NCBI RefSeq assembly: GCF_030657335.1
Contig: NZ_CP131039.1
Location: forward strand, 1,116,001 to 1,180,000
Direction: 5' to 3'
DNA: 64,000 nucleotides
DNA from: Croceibacterium aestuarii
Lineage (GTDB): Bacteria > Pseudomonadota > Alphaproteobacteria > Sphingomonadales > Sphingomonadaceae
The notes under the pieces are model-generated. The model was given only the letters and a program-made list of their open reading frames with translations. It had not been told where the DNA came from and ran no database searches. Positions 43,796 to 52,645 of this stretch are shown in pieces (the stretch's first letter is position 1; each line of letters opens with the position of its first letter). Position numbers and translations under genes: made by a program.

Positions 43796-44704
43796 GTGGA
43801 ATCGCTGCGCAAGCCTGCCCCGTGGCTGCTCCTCGCCATGCTGCTCGCGGGCAACGCCGCGCTGGCGCTGGGGCCGTGGTTCGTCCGGCTTGCCGATACC
43901 GGGCCGGTCTCTGCTGGCTTCTGGCGCGTGACTCTGGCCCTGCCGCTGCTGTTCCTTTTCGCCCGCGTGCAGGAGGGGGCCAATCCGCCGCAGGTCCCGC
44001 GCAAGGCGGCGCTTGCCATCGTCCTTGGTGGTACGCTGTTCGCGCTCGATATCGCCAGCTGGCATATCGGCATCGGCTTCACACGGCTCGGCAACGCGGC
44101 GCTGTTCGGCAATTCGGGAAGCCTGATCCTGATGGTCTGGGGCTTCGTCCTGGTCCGCCGCTGGCCCGCCGGGCGCGAGTGGTCGGCGATCCTTGCCGCG
44201 CTCGCCGGAACGGCGATCCTGCTCGGGCGCAGCTTCGAGGTGTCGCTGGCGACGCTTTCGGGCGACCTGTTCTGCCTTCTGGCGGGCGTGCTCTATGCCG
44301 GTTACCTGCTGCTGCTGCAGGATGCGCGCAAGGCAATGGGCTCGTGGCGCCTGCTCTCCCGCTCGACCGCCGCCAGCGCGCCGGTGCTGCTGCTCGTCGC
44401 GCTGCTCCATGGCGAACCGGTCTGGCCGCACGACTGGGGGCCGGTCGTCGCGCTCGCCCTGCTGAGCCAGGTCGCAGGACAGGGGCTGCTGGTCTTTTCG
44501 CTGCGCCATTTCCCGCCGCTGGCCATCGGCCTGGCGCTGCTGACACAGCCGGCCGTGGCCGCGCTGGCCGGGTGGCTGGCCTTCGGCGAAACGCTGGCGC
44601 CGGTCGACGTGTTCGGCATGGCGCTGCTCGCCGCAGCGCTCGCCATATCGCGCGCAGCGGGGGAATCGACGCCGGCCGAAGCCGCTGGTAGATCGTCTGC
44701 CTGA
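43796..44704 (+). CDS. EamA/DMT family transporter
   Basis: This 302-residue protein has ten membrane helices in two EamA repeats, the layout of drug/metabolite exporters (RhaT/YdcZ-like). The second-half start FCLLAGVLYAGYLLLLQDARK and SQVAGQGLLVFSLRHFPPLAIGLALLTQP are typical. The GTG start at 43796 follows GAGCGGTGAG. The substrate is unknown. Confidence 0.88.
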   Translation: MESLRKPAPWLLLAMLLAGNAALALGPWFVRLADTGPVSAGFWRVTLALPLLFLFARVQEGANPPQVPRKAALAIVLGGTLFALDIASWHIGIGFTRLGNAALFGNSGSLILMVWGFVLVRRWPAGREWSAILAALAGTAILLGRSFEVSLATLSGDLFCLLAGVLYAGYLLLLQDARKAMGSWRLLSRSTAASAPVLLLVALLHGEPVWPHDWGPVVALALLSQVAGQGLLVFSLRHFPPLAIGLALLTQPAVAALAGWLAFGETLAPVDVFGMALLAAALAISRAAGESTPAEAAGRSSA

Positions 44705-44750
44705 GGGAGACATCCGGCGCGGCGTGTGTCGGGAACTGGGGGGAAATACC

Positions 44751-45977
44751 ATGCAACAAGAGGACACATCCGCGCGCTGGGATACCGGCTACGAATGGAA
44801 GATCATCCTCATCCTGAGCCTGACGTTCGGCCTGGTCGGGCTCGACCGATTCATTCTGCCGGTCCTGTTCCCGGCGTTCATGGACGAGCTCGGACTGACC
44901 TACGAGGATCTCGGCAACCTGGTCGGCATTCTCGCCGTGTTCTGGGGCATCTCGGCTTTCGCCATGGGCTTCCTCTCGGACAAGATCGGGCGCCGGAAGG
45001 TTCTGATCCCCGCCGTGGTCATCTTCTCGCTGATGTCGGCACTGTCAGGTGCTGCCGGCGGGCTGGTCAGCCTGCTGCTGATCCGCGCGGTCATGGGCCT
45101 CGCCGAAGGTCCGGTCGCCTCGACCGGGGTCGCGGTGGCGGTCGAAGCCTCGCACCCCAAGCGGCGCGGCATGAACAACGGCATCTTCCAGTGCATGATC
45201 AGCTTCTTCGGCAACGCCATCGGCCCGATCATCGCCACCCAGCTGCTGCTGGTCACCGATTGGCGAACCGTGTTCATGCTGGTCGGTATTCCCGGCCTGA
45301 TCATGGCGACGGCGATGTTCTTCCTCGTGAGGGAGCCGGCGCATCATGCGGTCGGCGGAACGCGGATCGCGCGGACCAGGTTCTTCGATCTGTTCAAGCA
45401 CCGCAACGTGCCGCTCGCCATGCTCACGCTAATGTGCGCGATGGGCGGGATCTTCGTGATGGGGGCGATGATGCCCAACTACCTCACCGACTATCTGCAC
45501 CTGTCGATCCAGGACATGGGCTTCGTCGCTTCGGCGATCGGCTTCGGGGGCGCGATCGGGCAGTTCGCCATGCCCACGGTCTCGGACTTCATCGGCCGCA
45601 AGCTGGCGACGCTGCTGTCCTACATCCTGGCCGCGGTGTTCACCTACTTCTTCACCCAGGCCGGCGCAGACGACCTGACCACGCTGTTCGTGCTGCTGTT
45701 CTTTGCCGCGCTGTTCAACTTCTCGGCGCTGGCGATCCTCGCCGGCCCGGTTGCGGCCGAGGCCGCACCGCTCGGCATGGTCGCGTCGGTGGCGGGGCTG
45801 GTGATCGGGGCGGGCGAAGTGTTCGGCGGCGGCGTCGCCCCGGCGATCGCCGGACGGATCGCCGGATCGAGCGGCATCGAGCACGTCTTCACCTTCACGA
45901 TTTCGAGCCTCGTGCTCGGCTTCCTGATAGCGCTGTTCCTCAAGGAAACCGCACCGCGCAAGACCGGCCAGGTCTAG
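44751..45977 (+). CDS. MFS transporter
   Basis: This 408-residue protein has twelve membrane helices. The loop motif GFLSDKIGRRKVLI between helices 2 and 3 and a helix-5 motif near RAVMGLAEGPVAS place it in the major facilitator superfamily, with resemblance to organic-acid/proton symporters. TGGGGGGAAA precedes the ATG. It is 47 bases after the EamA gene, so it may share a transcript. Confidence 0.9.
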   Translation: MQQEDTSARWDTGYEWKIILILSLTFGLVGLDRFILPVLFPAFMDELGLTYEDLGNLVGILAVFWGISAFAMGFLSDKIGRRKVLIPAVVIFSLMSALSGAAGGLVSLLLIRAVMGLAEGPVASTGVAVAVEASHPKRRGMNNGIFQCMISFFGNAIGPIIATQLLLVTDWRTVFMLVGIPGLIMATAMFFLVREPAHHAVGGTRIARTRFFDLFKHRNVPLAMLTLMCAMGGIFVMGAMMPNYLTDYLHLSIQDMGFVASAIGFGGAIGQFAMPTVSDFIGRKLATLLSYILAAVFTYFFTQAGADDLTTLFVLLFFAALFNFSALAILAGPVAAEAAPLGMVASVAGLVIGAGEVFGGGVAPAIAGRIAGSSGIEHVFTFTISSLVLGFLIALFLKETAPRKTGQV

Positions 45978-46066
45978 CTCCCCCCGCCGCCTGCATAGCC
46001 TTCCGGCGGGGAGGTGACGCGGCACGCGGGCGCTGATAGGCGGTGGTCATGAGGGAGATCCGAGCG

Positions 46067-47872
46067 ATGACGTCCACCAAGTTTGCAGCCGGCCTTGCCG
46101 CCGCGCTGCTAGCCGGCTGCACCACCGTTCCGGCCCAGGCGCCTCCCGCCACCCCCGTCCCGGCAGAGGTCATCGCCAGCCCGAGCGACGCCGAGGTCAA
46201 CGCGACGTTCGAGAAAATCGGTGCGAGCTACATCGATATCTACACCGCGCTCAATCCGGTCGCCGCGACCGCGCTGGGCGATCACACTCACGACGCGGAG
46301 CTGCCGGCGATCGGGCCCGAGGCGCGCAAGACCGAAGCGATGATGTATCGCCAGCTGCTCGCCGCGCTCGCACAGATCGACCGCGCCCGGCTGACGCGCG
46401 CAAACCAGGTCGATTACGCGATGCTCAGGAACGAGCTCGAATACCAGCTCTGGGCGATCGAGGTGCTGAAGACCTGGGCTTCCGATCCGCGGCAGTACAA
46501 CGACGTTGTTTCCGGTTCGATCTACACCCTCATCGCGCGTGACTTCGCCCCCTGGCCCGAGCGCTTCGACAACATCGTTTCGCGGATGGAAAAGATCCCC
46601 GCCTATCTCGAGGCATCGCGCGAGCAGATTGAACCGTCGAAAGTCTCGAAGATCAGCGCCGAGACGCTGTCGCGGCAGAATTCGGGCATTCTCGAGATCG
46701 TCGATGCCGCGCTCCTGCCCGAGGTCGAAGCCAGCGACGTGCCGCGCAACCGCTTCGATGCCGCGCTCGATGCGCTCAAGAAGGCGGTGGCCGAGCAGCA
46801 GACCTGGATCGACGAGGTCCTGGTCCCCGGTGCCAAGGGCGACTTCCGCCTCGGCCCGAAGCTCTACGACCGGAAGATGAAGTTCGCCCTGCAGAGCGAC
46901 ATGACCCGCGCCGAGCTCAAGGCGAAGGCGCAGGCCGCCTTTGCCGAGGCGCGCTCGCAGATGGAGGAGGTCGCGCGGAGCTTTCCCGACTGTGCCACCG
47001 GCTCGCAGCAGGCGGTCATCGAGTGCGCGCTCGACAAGACCTACGCCAGTCGCGCGCCGCGCGACGGGCTCGAGGACGCGGCGCGCGAGACGCTCGCCGC
47101 CGCTACGGAGTTCACGCGCCGGCAGGGCTTCGTCGGCATGCCGAGCGGGCCGGTCAAGATCATCACCATGCCCAAGTTCCAGCAGGGCGCCGCGGTCGCT
47201 TACGACGATCCACCCGGCGCGCTCGAACGCGACCAGCCCAACTTCTTCGCCATCAGCCCGATCCCGGAGGACTGGAGCGACGAGCAGGCCGACAGTTTCC
47301 TGCGCGAATATAACACCTACATGCTGCACGAGCTCTCGATCCACGAGGGCGTGCCCGGCCATTACCTGCAGCTCGACCACGCCAGCCGTACGCCCGACTT
47401 TCTGCGCGGCGTGCTCTGGTCGAGTCCTTTTGCGGAAGGCTGGGCCGTTTATTCCGAGCGGCTCATGGCCGAGCACGGCTATCTCGGCGGGCGCGACACG
47501 GTCGAAGGGCGTCTGTTCGAGCTGACCATGCTCAAGATGCGGCTGCGCTCGATCGTCAACACGCTGCTCGACATCGGCATCCAGACGGAGGGCATGACGC
47601 GCGAGGAGGCGATGAAGCTGATGATGGAAGGCGCCTTCCAGCAAGAGCGCGAGGCGGCCGGCAAATGGGTCCGGGCACAGCTTTCTTCGGTTCAGCTGCT
47701 CAGCTACTTCACCGGTTACGAGGAGCACCTCGCGCTGCGGCGTGAGGCGGAGAAGCGCTGGGGCGCGGACTTCGACGAGCGCAAGTACCACGACGCGTTG
47801 CTGAGCTTCGGCACGCCGCCGGTGAAATACGCCCGCGCCTTGCTGTTCGACCTGCCGATCCCGGCAGAATAG
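46067..47872 (+). CDS. DUF885 lipoprotein (putative zinc metallopeptidase)
   Basis: This 601-residue protein has a lipoprotein signal (lipobox LLAGC) and an all-helical body with the zinc-site motif HEGVPGH, characteristic of DUF885 proteins related to M32-like peptidases. The later SPFAEGWAVYSERLMAEHG supplies the third ligand and active-site face. The ATG at 46067 is preferred, with GAGGGAG upstream. It is probably a periplasmic carboxypeptidase-like enzyme, but no substrate is known. Confidence 0.88.
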   Translation: MTSTKFAAGLAAALLAGCTTVPAQAPPATPVPAEVIASPSDAEVNATFEKIGASYIDIYTALNPVAATALGDHTHDAELPAIGPEARKTEAMMYRQLLAALAQIDRARLTRANQVDYAMLRNELEYQLWAIEVLKTWASDPRQYNDVVSGSIYTLIARDFAPWPERFDNIVSRMEKIPAYLEASREQIEPSKVSKISAETLSRQNSGILEIVDAALLPEVEASDVPRNRFDAALDALKKAVAEQQTWIDEVLVPGAKGDFRLGPKLYDRKMKFALQSDMTRAELKAKAQAAFAEARSQMEEVARSFPDCATGSQQAVIECALDKTYASRAPRDGLEDAARETLAAATEFTRRQGFVGMPSGPVKIITMPKFQQGAAVAYDDPPGALERDQPNFFAISPIPEDWSDEQADSFLREYNTYMLHELSIHEGVPGHYLQLDHASRTPDFLRGVLWSSPFAEGWAVYSERLMAEHGYLGGRDTVEGRLFELTMLKMRLRSIVNTLLDIGIQTEGMTREEAMKLMMEGAFQQEREAAGKWVRAQLSSVQLLSYFTGYEEHLALRREAEKRWGADFDERKYHDALLSFGTPPVKYARALLFDLPIPAE

Positions 47873-49198
47873 TCAGCCCGGCAGCGCCTGGGTGAACAGG
47901 ATGTAGTGCGCTTCGATATCATGCAGGTCGGGGCCGTCGATCTCGGTCCTAACCTGCTGCATCAGCAAGTCGCCGTGTTGCCGCAGGAGCCTCACGCGGC
48001 TCTCGTCGTCGATCGACCTGGCCGTGTTGCGCAATGTATCGAACATGACCAGCGAGGCGGTGTGGCTGGCCGCCACCGCACCGCGGATCGCGCCGAAGCC
48101 GCGGCGCAGGTAATGGTCGAAATCGTCAGCCAGCGGAAACACGTTCGTGGTGCGGTCGCCCTCGCTGTCCCGGTCGAGGTCGCGCCTGAGAAGGTCCCGG
48201 CCGCCCAGTTCGGCCGTGGCGGCGCCCAGCCAGTGCAGCGCGGTAATCGCGGTGAACGGATCGTTGATACCGGGCGACAGCGCCCGCAACCCTATTTCGA
48301 CCAGTTCGTCGATCAGGAACTGCGGGTCCTGTTTCGGTGTGCGGGAGGAGCCGAGGCTGAAACATCCGGCGAGATCGCATTTCTCCTCGTCCGCGCCGAT
48401 CACGCGGGCGAACGTCACGCCTTCGTGGACGAAATCTCCGGTTCGCACCTCCAGCACCACGGTGGCTCCGTGATCGCGGGCGAATTTGCCCAGCCCTGCG
48501 TAGTCGATGAACTGGACATAACCGGTACGCTCGGCCTTCATCTTGATGCCGCCTTCGGGCGCCTGAGGAGCAATTTCACCCCCGTTGCGCTCGGGAAAGC
48601 CCTTGCGCACCGCGTCGAGCAAGCGCTCGCCGATGCCCTTGAGCACGGTGTTGATCCGGATCGAGCTGGGAATGTGGTTGAGAAAGAAGACCAGCACCGC
48701 GATCGACAGCGCCATCAGCGCGTAGGCGACCAGCAGCGAGAGCTGAGGCACGAAGCCGGGCAAGATGGTGCTGGCGGCATCGGCTGCGCTCGAGGCCTCC
48801 TCGTTTTCCGCCCGCACCGTGCGCAGCACGGTGATGGCGTAGACGAAGGTGCCGATGAAGGTCGCCAGGCTGAGCTGGTTGCCGCGGTCCTCCATGAAGT
48901 TGGTCAGCAGGCGAGGGCCATAGTTGCCGCTCGCGTAGGCCACCGCGGCGATGGTGATCGAAAACACCGTCGAGGCGACTCCGATCATCGACCCGGCGAT
49001 GATGTTGAGCATGGTGGAGGCCGATTGCGGCCGAGCCGGAACCAGCCAGGGTTCGTCGTTGAGCGAATCGGCGAAGCCGTGCCGGTCGAGGTAGATCAGA
49101 CCCAGCGCCAGGGCGACGCTGGCGAGCGAAAACAGCGCTGGATAGAACCAGTATGTCGAGTTGAGCCGCGCCCAGAGCCGGCGGATGTCTTCCCTCAT
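47873..49198 (-). CDS. DUF2254 membrane protein
   Basis: This 441-residue protein has four membrane helices in the N-terminal half, a conserved segment MLNIIAGSMIGVASTVFSITIAAVAYAS, and a C-terminal soluble domain with GLRALSPGINDPFTAI. It matches the DUF2254 family, whose function is unknown. It is convergent with the DUF885 gene and starts just after it. Confidence 0.88.
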   Translation of the reverse strand: MREDIRRLWARLNSTYWFYPALFSLASVALALGLIYLDRHGFADSLNDEPWLVPARPQSASTMLNIIAGSMIGVASTVFSITIAAVAYASGNYGPRLLTNFMEDRGNQLSLATFIGTFVYAITVLRTVRAENEEASSAADAASTILPGFVPQLSLLVAYALMALSIAVLVFFLNHIPSSIRINTVLKGIGERLLDAVRKGFPERNGGEIAPQAPEGGIKMKAERTGYVQFIDYAGLGKFARDHGATVVLEVRTGDFVHEGVTFARVIGADEEKCDLAGCFSLGSSRTPKQDPQFLIDELVEIGLRALSPGINDPFTAITALHWLGAATAELGGRDLLRRDLDRDSEGDRTTNVFPLADDFDHYLRRGFGAIRGAVAASHTASLVMFDTLRNTARSIDDESRVRLLRQHGDLLMQQVRTEIDGPDLHDIEAHYILFTQALPG

Positions 49199-49231
49199 GC
49201 GGGCTTCAACGCACGAGGCCGCCGCGGGTGC

Positions 49232-50221
49232 CTAGACCCGCCCGAGATCGCCCTCGCCGATGGTCCCGCTGGCCATCTCGAGCATCCGGTCGAGGCTCTG
49301 CTTGGCTTTCAGCCGCAGCCCTTCTTCGATTTCGATGCGCGGTTCGAGGTCGCGCAGGCAGGCGTAGAGCTTCTCCATGGTGTTGAGCGCCATGTAGGGG
49401 CAGATGTTGCAGTTGCAGTTGCCGTCGGCCCCGGGCGCACCGATGAAGGTCTTGTTCGGCAGCGCCTTTTCCATCTGGTGGATGATGTGCGGCTCGGTCG
49501 CCACGATCAGCGTGTCGCCGGGGAAGGTCTTGGCGAACTGCAGGATCGAGCTGGTGGAACCGACATGGTCGGCGTGGTCGATGATCGTCGGCGGGCATTC
49601 GGGGTGCGCGGCGACCGGGGCGCCGGGATACTGCGCCTTGAGCTTCATCAGCTCCTTCTCGCTGAAGGCCTCGTGGACGATGCAGACCCCGGGCCAGAGC
49701 AGCATGTCGCGGTCGAACTTGCGGTTGAGATAGCCGCCGAGATGCCGGTCCGGGCCGAAGATGATCGGCTGATCCTCGGGGATCTGGCTGATAATCGTCT
49801 CGGCCGACGAGCTGGTGACGATGATGTCGCTGAGCGCCTTCACCTCGGTCGAGCAGTTGATGTAGGTCAGCGCGATGTGGTCGGGATGCGCCTCGCGGAA
49901 GGCCTTGAATTTCTGCGGCGGACAGGAATCTTCGAGGCTGCACCCGGCATCCATGTCGGGCAGCACGACGATCTTGTCGGGCGAAAGGATCTTCGCGGTA
50001 TCGGCCATAAACTTGACCCCGCAGAACGCGATCACGTCGGCGTCGGTATCGGCCGCCTTCTTGCTCAGCTCCAGACTGTCGCCGACGAAATCGGCGAGGT
50101 CCTGCAGTTCGGGCTTCTGGTAGTAATGCGCCAGGATGACCGCGTTACGCTCCTTGCGCAGCCGGTCGATCTCGGCGCGCAGGTCCGTGCCGGTGGGGTT
50201 TCTCGTCTCGACGCTCATCAA
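49232..50221 (-). CDS. nadA: Quinolinate synthase
   Basis: This 329-residue iron-sulfur enzyme condenses iminoaspartate with dihydroxyacetone phosphate to make quinolinate for NAD. The three cluster cysteines are in DAGCSLEDSCPP, AHPECPP and CNCNICPYMALNTMEKL. HYYQKPELQDLADFVGDSL near the start is conserved. No nadB or nadC lies in the window. It precedes a membrane protein gene in the same direction. Confidence 0.95.
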   Translation of the reverse strand: MMSVETRNPTGTDLRAEIDRLRKERNAVILAHYYQKPELQDLADFVGDSLELSKKAADTDADVIAFCGVKFMADTAKILSPDKIVVLPDMDAGCSLEDSCPPQKFKAFREAHPDHIALTYINCSTEVKALSDIIVTSSSAETIISQIPEDQPIIFGPDRHLGGYLNRKFDRDMLLWPGVCIVHEAFSEKELMKLKAQYPGAPVAAHPECPPTIIDHADHVGSTSSILQFAKTFPGDTLIVATEPHIIHQMEKALPNKTFIGAPGADGNCNCNICPYMALNTMEKLYACLRDLEPRIEIEEGLRLKAKQSLDRMLEMASGTIGEGDLGRV

Positions 50222-50266
50222 TGTACCAACCTTCCGCAGTCCAGATGGCTCCGCGAAGGCCAGTGA

Positions 50267-50986
50267 TCAACCCGTAAACGAATTCGCGAACGCGACCCAT
50301 GGCGGCAGATCGCTGAGCGTGAAGAGCGCCGCCATCCACCCGACGAGCGCCGCAGCGGTGATGAAATGCGCCGGGTGAACCCGTCCGTGGAGACGGCGGT
50401 CGAGCAGCATCGCAGCGCCCAGATGGGCAAGCAGGATTACGACGACGAGCGCGATTGCCCGCTGGTCGAAGAATTGCGGAAGGACCAGCCGGCCCCAGGC
50501 GACCGACATCAGGGTCAGCATCCCGCCGAACATCAGCCGCTTGTGCCAGTCGGGGCGGCGGCGCAGCGCGATCCCGGCTCCCGCCAGTCCGGTGAAGATG
50601 GCCAGATTGAGCCAGTCCATCATCAGGAACCAGTTGGCGGTAAAGAACGGCGGGTAGCGCCCGGCTGCCACGGTCTGGGTGATCGCCCAGAAACTGTAAA
50701 GAACGAGCCACGCGCCGAGCGCCGCACCGAGCGCGCCGAGCCGCTTATGGGTGGCGGGGTCGCCGCGATGGACCAGCCAGGTCTGCACCACGTAGAGCGA
50801 GAGGAAGGCCGTCATCGTTACAGCGTGCACGTGCACCCACCACGGTGAGGCGAAAGTCGAAGCTCCGATAACGAAAAAGAACCCGAACCCCCCGACAGCG
50901 GCCGCGAGGAAGAACAAGGACATGACGAAATAGAAAGTCCGCTCCCGCTGGAGCGGAGAAGTAACCGGTGCAGCGATCGTCGCCAT
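50267..50986 (-). CDS. Multi-helix membrane protein of unknown function
   Basis: This 239-residue protein has seven predicted membrane helices with several histidines at helix ends (WWVHVHAVT, TWLVHRG, PDWHKRLMF, HPAHFIT). That could mean heme or metal binding, as in DUF2306-like or cytochrome b561-like proteins. The family is not certain. It lies 45 bases upstream of nadA. Confidence 0.78.
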   Translation of the reverse strand: MATIAAPVTSPLQRERTFYFVMSLFFLAAAVGGFGFFFVIGASTFASPWWVHVHAVTMTAFLSLYVVQTWLVHRGDPATHKRLGALGAALGAWLVLYSFWAITQTVAAGRYPPFFTANWFLMMDWLNLAIFTGLAGAGIALRRRPDWHKRLMFGGMLTLMSVAWGRLVLPQFFDQRAIALVVVILLAHLGAAMLLDRRLHGRVHPAHFITAAALVGWMAALFTLSDLPPWVAFANSFTG

Positions 50987-51055
50987 AACGCCGACTCCCC
51001 CCGAAGAAGCGCCCTGGCGACTATTTACTCCGCGGCGGTACCGCCGGCAATCGCT

Positions 51056-51757
51056 TCACTGCGCCGGGGCTTTCTCCCCGTCGAAGGTCACGTTGACCGT
51101 GACATCGCCGTAACCCGCGACCTGCAGCGGAATGGCGAGGTTCTGGCGCACGGCGTCTTTGGCCGCCTTGCGCGCCATGGCCAGCATTTCCGGGTTGCGG
51201 GCGAATTCGGACGCCTTGCGTTCGGCCTGGGCGGAGTTGTTCTTGAGCATGTCCTGCGCGGCTGCGCCGATAACGAAGTTGCCGTCGGTGAACAGCCGCG
51301 CCGACTTCTCGTCGAGATTGGGAACGGTGGTCTGCAGCGGCGGCAGTTTGATGGCGAAGGTGTCGCTGCCGTCGTCCCACGTCATTCTGTCCCGGCCCAC
51401 CCGGCTCAGGTCGACGCGGTATTCGACCGTCGCGGGCACGATCATCGCCTGGTGCGCCTTGAGGATCGGCACGCCCAGGACCCCCCGTTCGTCGGTGCTC
51501 TCGGCGACAACCTCGAAGCGGCTGGCAAAGACGGTGAGGGCATTCTGCTTCTCGAAGGCGAGCATGGCGCTGGCCACGGGATCGCCTTCGGCGCGTTCGA
51601 AGTAGGCTTTCCAGGTGAGGAAGCCGACCGCGGCCAGCAGGACGATAGCGATCAGCCATGGCACGCGCTGTACGCGCGCCAGCGAATGCTCGCGCTGCGG
51701 GCGGGGCTCGGCGGCAAGCGTTTGGCGCTCGCGCTCCGTCAGGGTCTCGTTTGCCAT
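51056..51757 (-). CDS. DUF4230 membrane-anchored protein
   Basis: This 233-residue protein has a Arg/Glu-rich cytoplasmic start, one membrane helix (about residues 31-48), and an extracytoplasmic DUF4230 domain beginning near EKQNALTVFASRFEVVAES. The function is unknown. The ATG lies inside the end of the metallo-hydrolase gene (19-base overlap) with GGGAGAGAC in front, so the two genes are coupled. Confidence 0.82.
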   Translation of the reverse strand: MANETLTERERQTLAAEPRPQREHSLARVQRVPWLIAIVLLAAVGFLTWKAYFERAEGDPVASAMLAFEKQNALTVFASRFEVVAESTDERGVLGVPILKAHQAMIVPATVEYRVDLSRVGRDRMTWDDGSDTFAIKLPPLQTTVPNLDEKSARLFTDGNFVIGAAAQDMLKNNSAQAERKASEFARNPEMLAMARKAAKDAVRQNLAIPLQVAGYGDVTVNVTFDGEKAPAQ

Positions 51758-52611
51758 GTCTCTCCCGAACGGCCGACCATGCCGCGACGTTCCAGATCGT
51801 TGAGATGCGCCGTCACCGACATCGCCGCGGCAGCCCAGAGGTATTCGGGCACGCCCTTGTACATCTGCGGCACCAGCTGCCCGACCTCCTGCGGAGCGTC
51901 GCCGAGCAGGCGCAGGATCTGCCGCTCGCGCTGGCGGCGATGGCCGATCATTCCGCGCACCAGCTGCCGCGGGTTGCCGATCGCCGGGCCGTGCGCCGGG
52001 AAGTAGATGCGGTCCTCGCGCGCCTGCAGCTTTTCGAGGCTGGCCATGTAATCGGCCATGTCGCCGTCGGGCGGGGCGACGACGGTGGTCGACCAGCCCA
52101 TCACGTGATCGCCGGTAAATAACGCCCCGCTCTCCTCGAGCGCGAAGCACAGGTGGTTCGAGGTATGGCCTGGCGTGGCGAGCGCGGTCAGCGTCCAGCC
52201 GGGCCCGGCGACCTGCTCGCCATCGGCCAGCACGCGGTCCGGGGCATAGCTCTCGTCGAACGGCGCGTCGGCGCGCGGGCCCAGCGTTTCGAGCGCCAGC
52301 GGCGCGCAGCCGACGATCGGCGCTCCCGTCGCTGCGGCCAGCGGCGCCGCGCCGGGCGAATGGTCGCGGTGGGTGTGGGTGCACATGATCGCCACCACCG
52401 GCGCGGTGCCGATCGCCCGGGTGAGCGCGGCGAGGTGATCTTCGTCGGCCGGGCCGGGGTCGATCACCGCCAGCCCATTGTCACCGCCGACGAGGTAGGT
52501 CTGGGTGCCCGTGTAGGTGAAAGGCGATCCGTTCGGCGCCAGCACGCGGCGCACCAGCGGTTCGAGCCTTTCGACTTCGCCGGTCGGCCAGGGTTGCGGC
52601 GGTATTGCCAT
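51739..52611 (-). CDS. Metallo-beta-lactamase-fold hydrolase (LACTB2-like)
   Basis: This 290-residue cytoplasmic protein has the zinc motif THTHRDHSPG and further ligands in ATPGHTSNH, FTGDHVMGW and FPAHGPAIGNP. A C-terminal winged-helix region with GHRRQRERQILRLLGD is shared with the human LACTB2 endoribonuclease-like group. The reaction is not known. It is divergent from glpK with 34 bases between their starts, so both promoters lie close together or inside the coding ends. Confidence 0.85.
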   Translation of the reverse strand: MAIPPQPWPTGEVERLEPLVRRVLAPNGSPFTYTGTQTYLVGGDNGLAVIDPGPADEDHLAALTRAIGTAPVVAIMCTHTHRDHSPGAAPLAAATGAPIVGCAPLALETLGPRADAPFDESYAPDRVLADGEQVAGPGWTLTALATPGHTSNHLCFALEESGALFTGDHVMGWSTTVVAPPDGDMADYMASLEKLQAREDRIYFPAHGPAIGNPRQLVRGMIGHRRQRERQILRLLGDAPQEVGQLVPQMYKGVPEYLWAAAAMSVTAHLNDLERRGMVGRSGETWQTRP

Positions 52612-52645
52612 GCCCTGCATATGGCGCGTGAGAGAGAGGATTGAA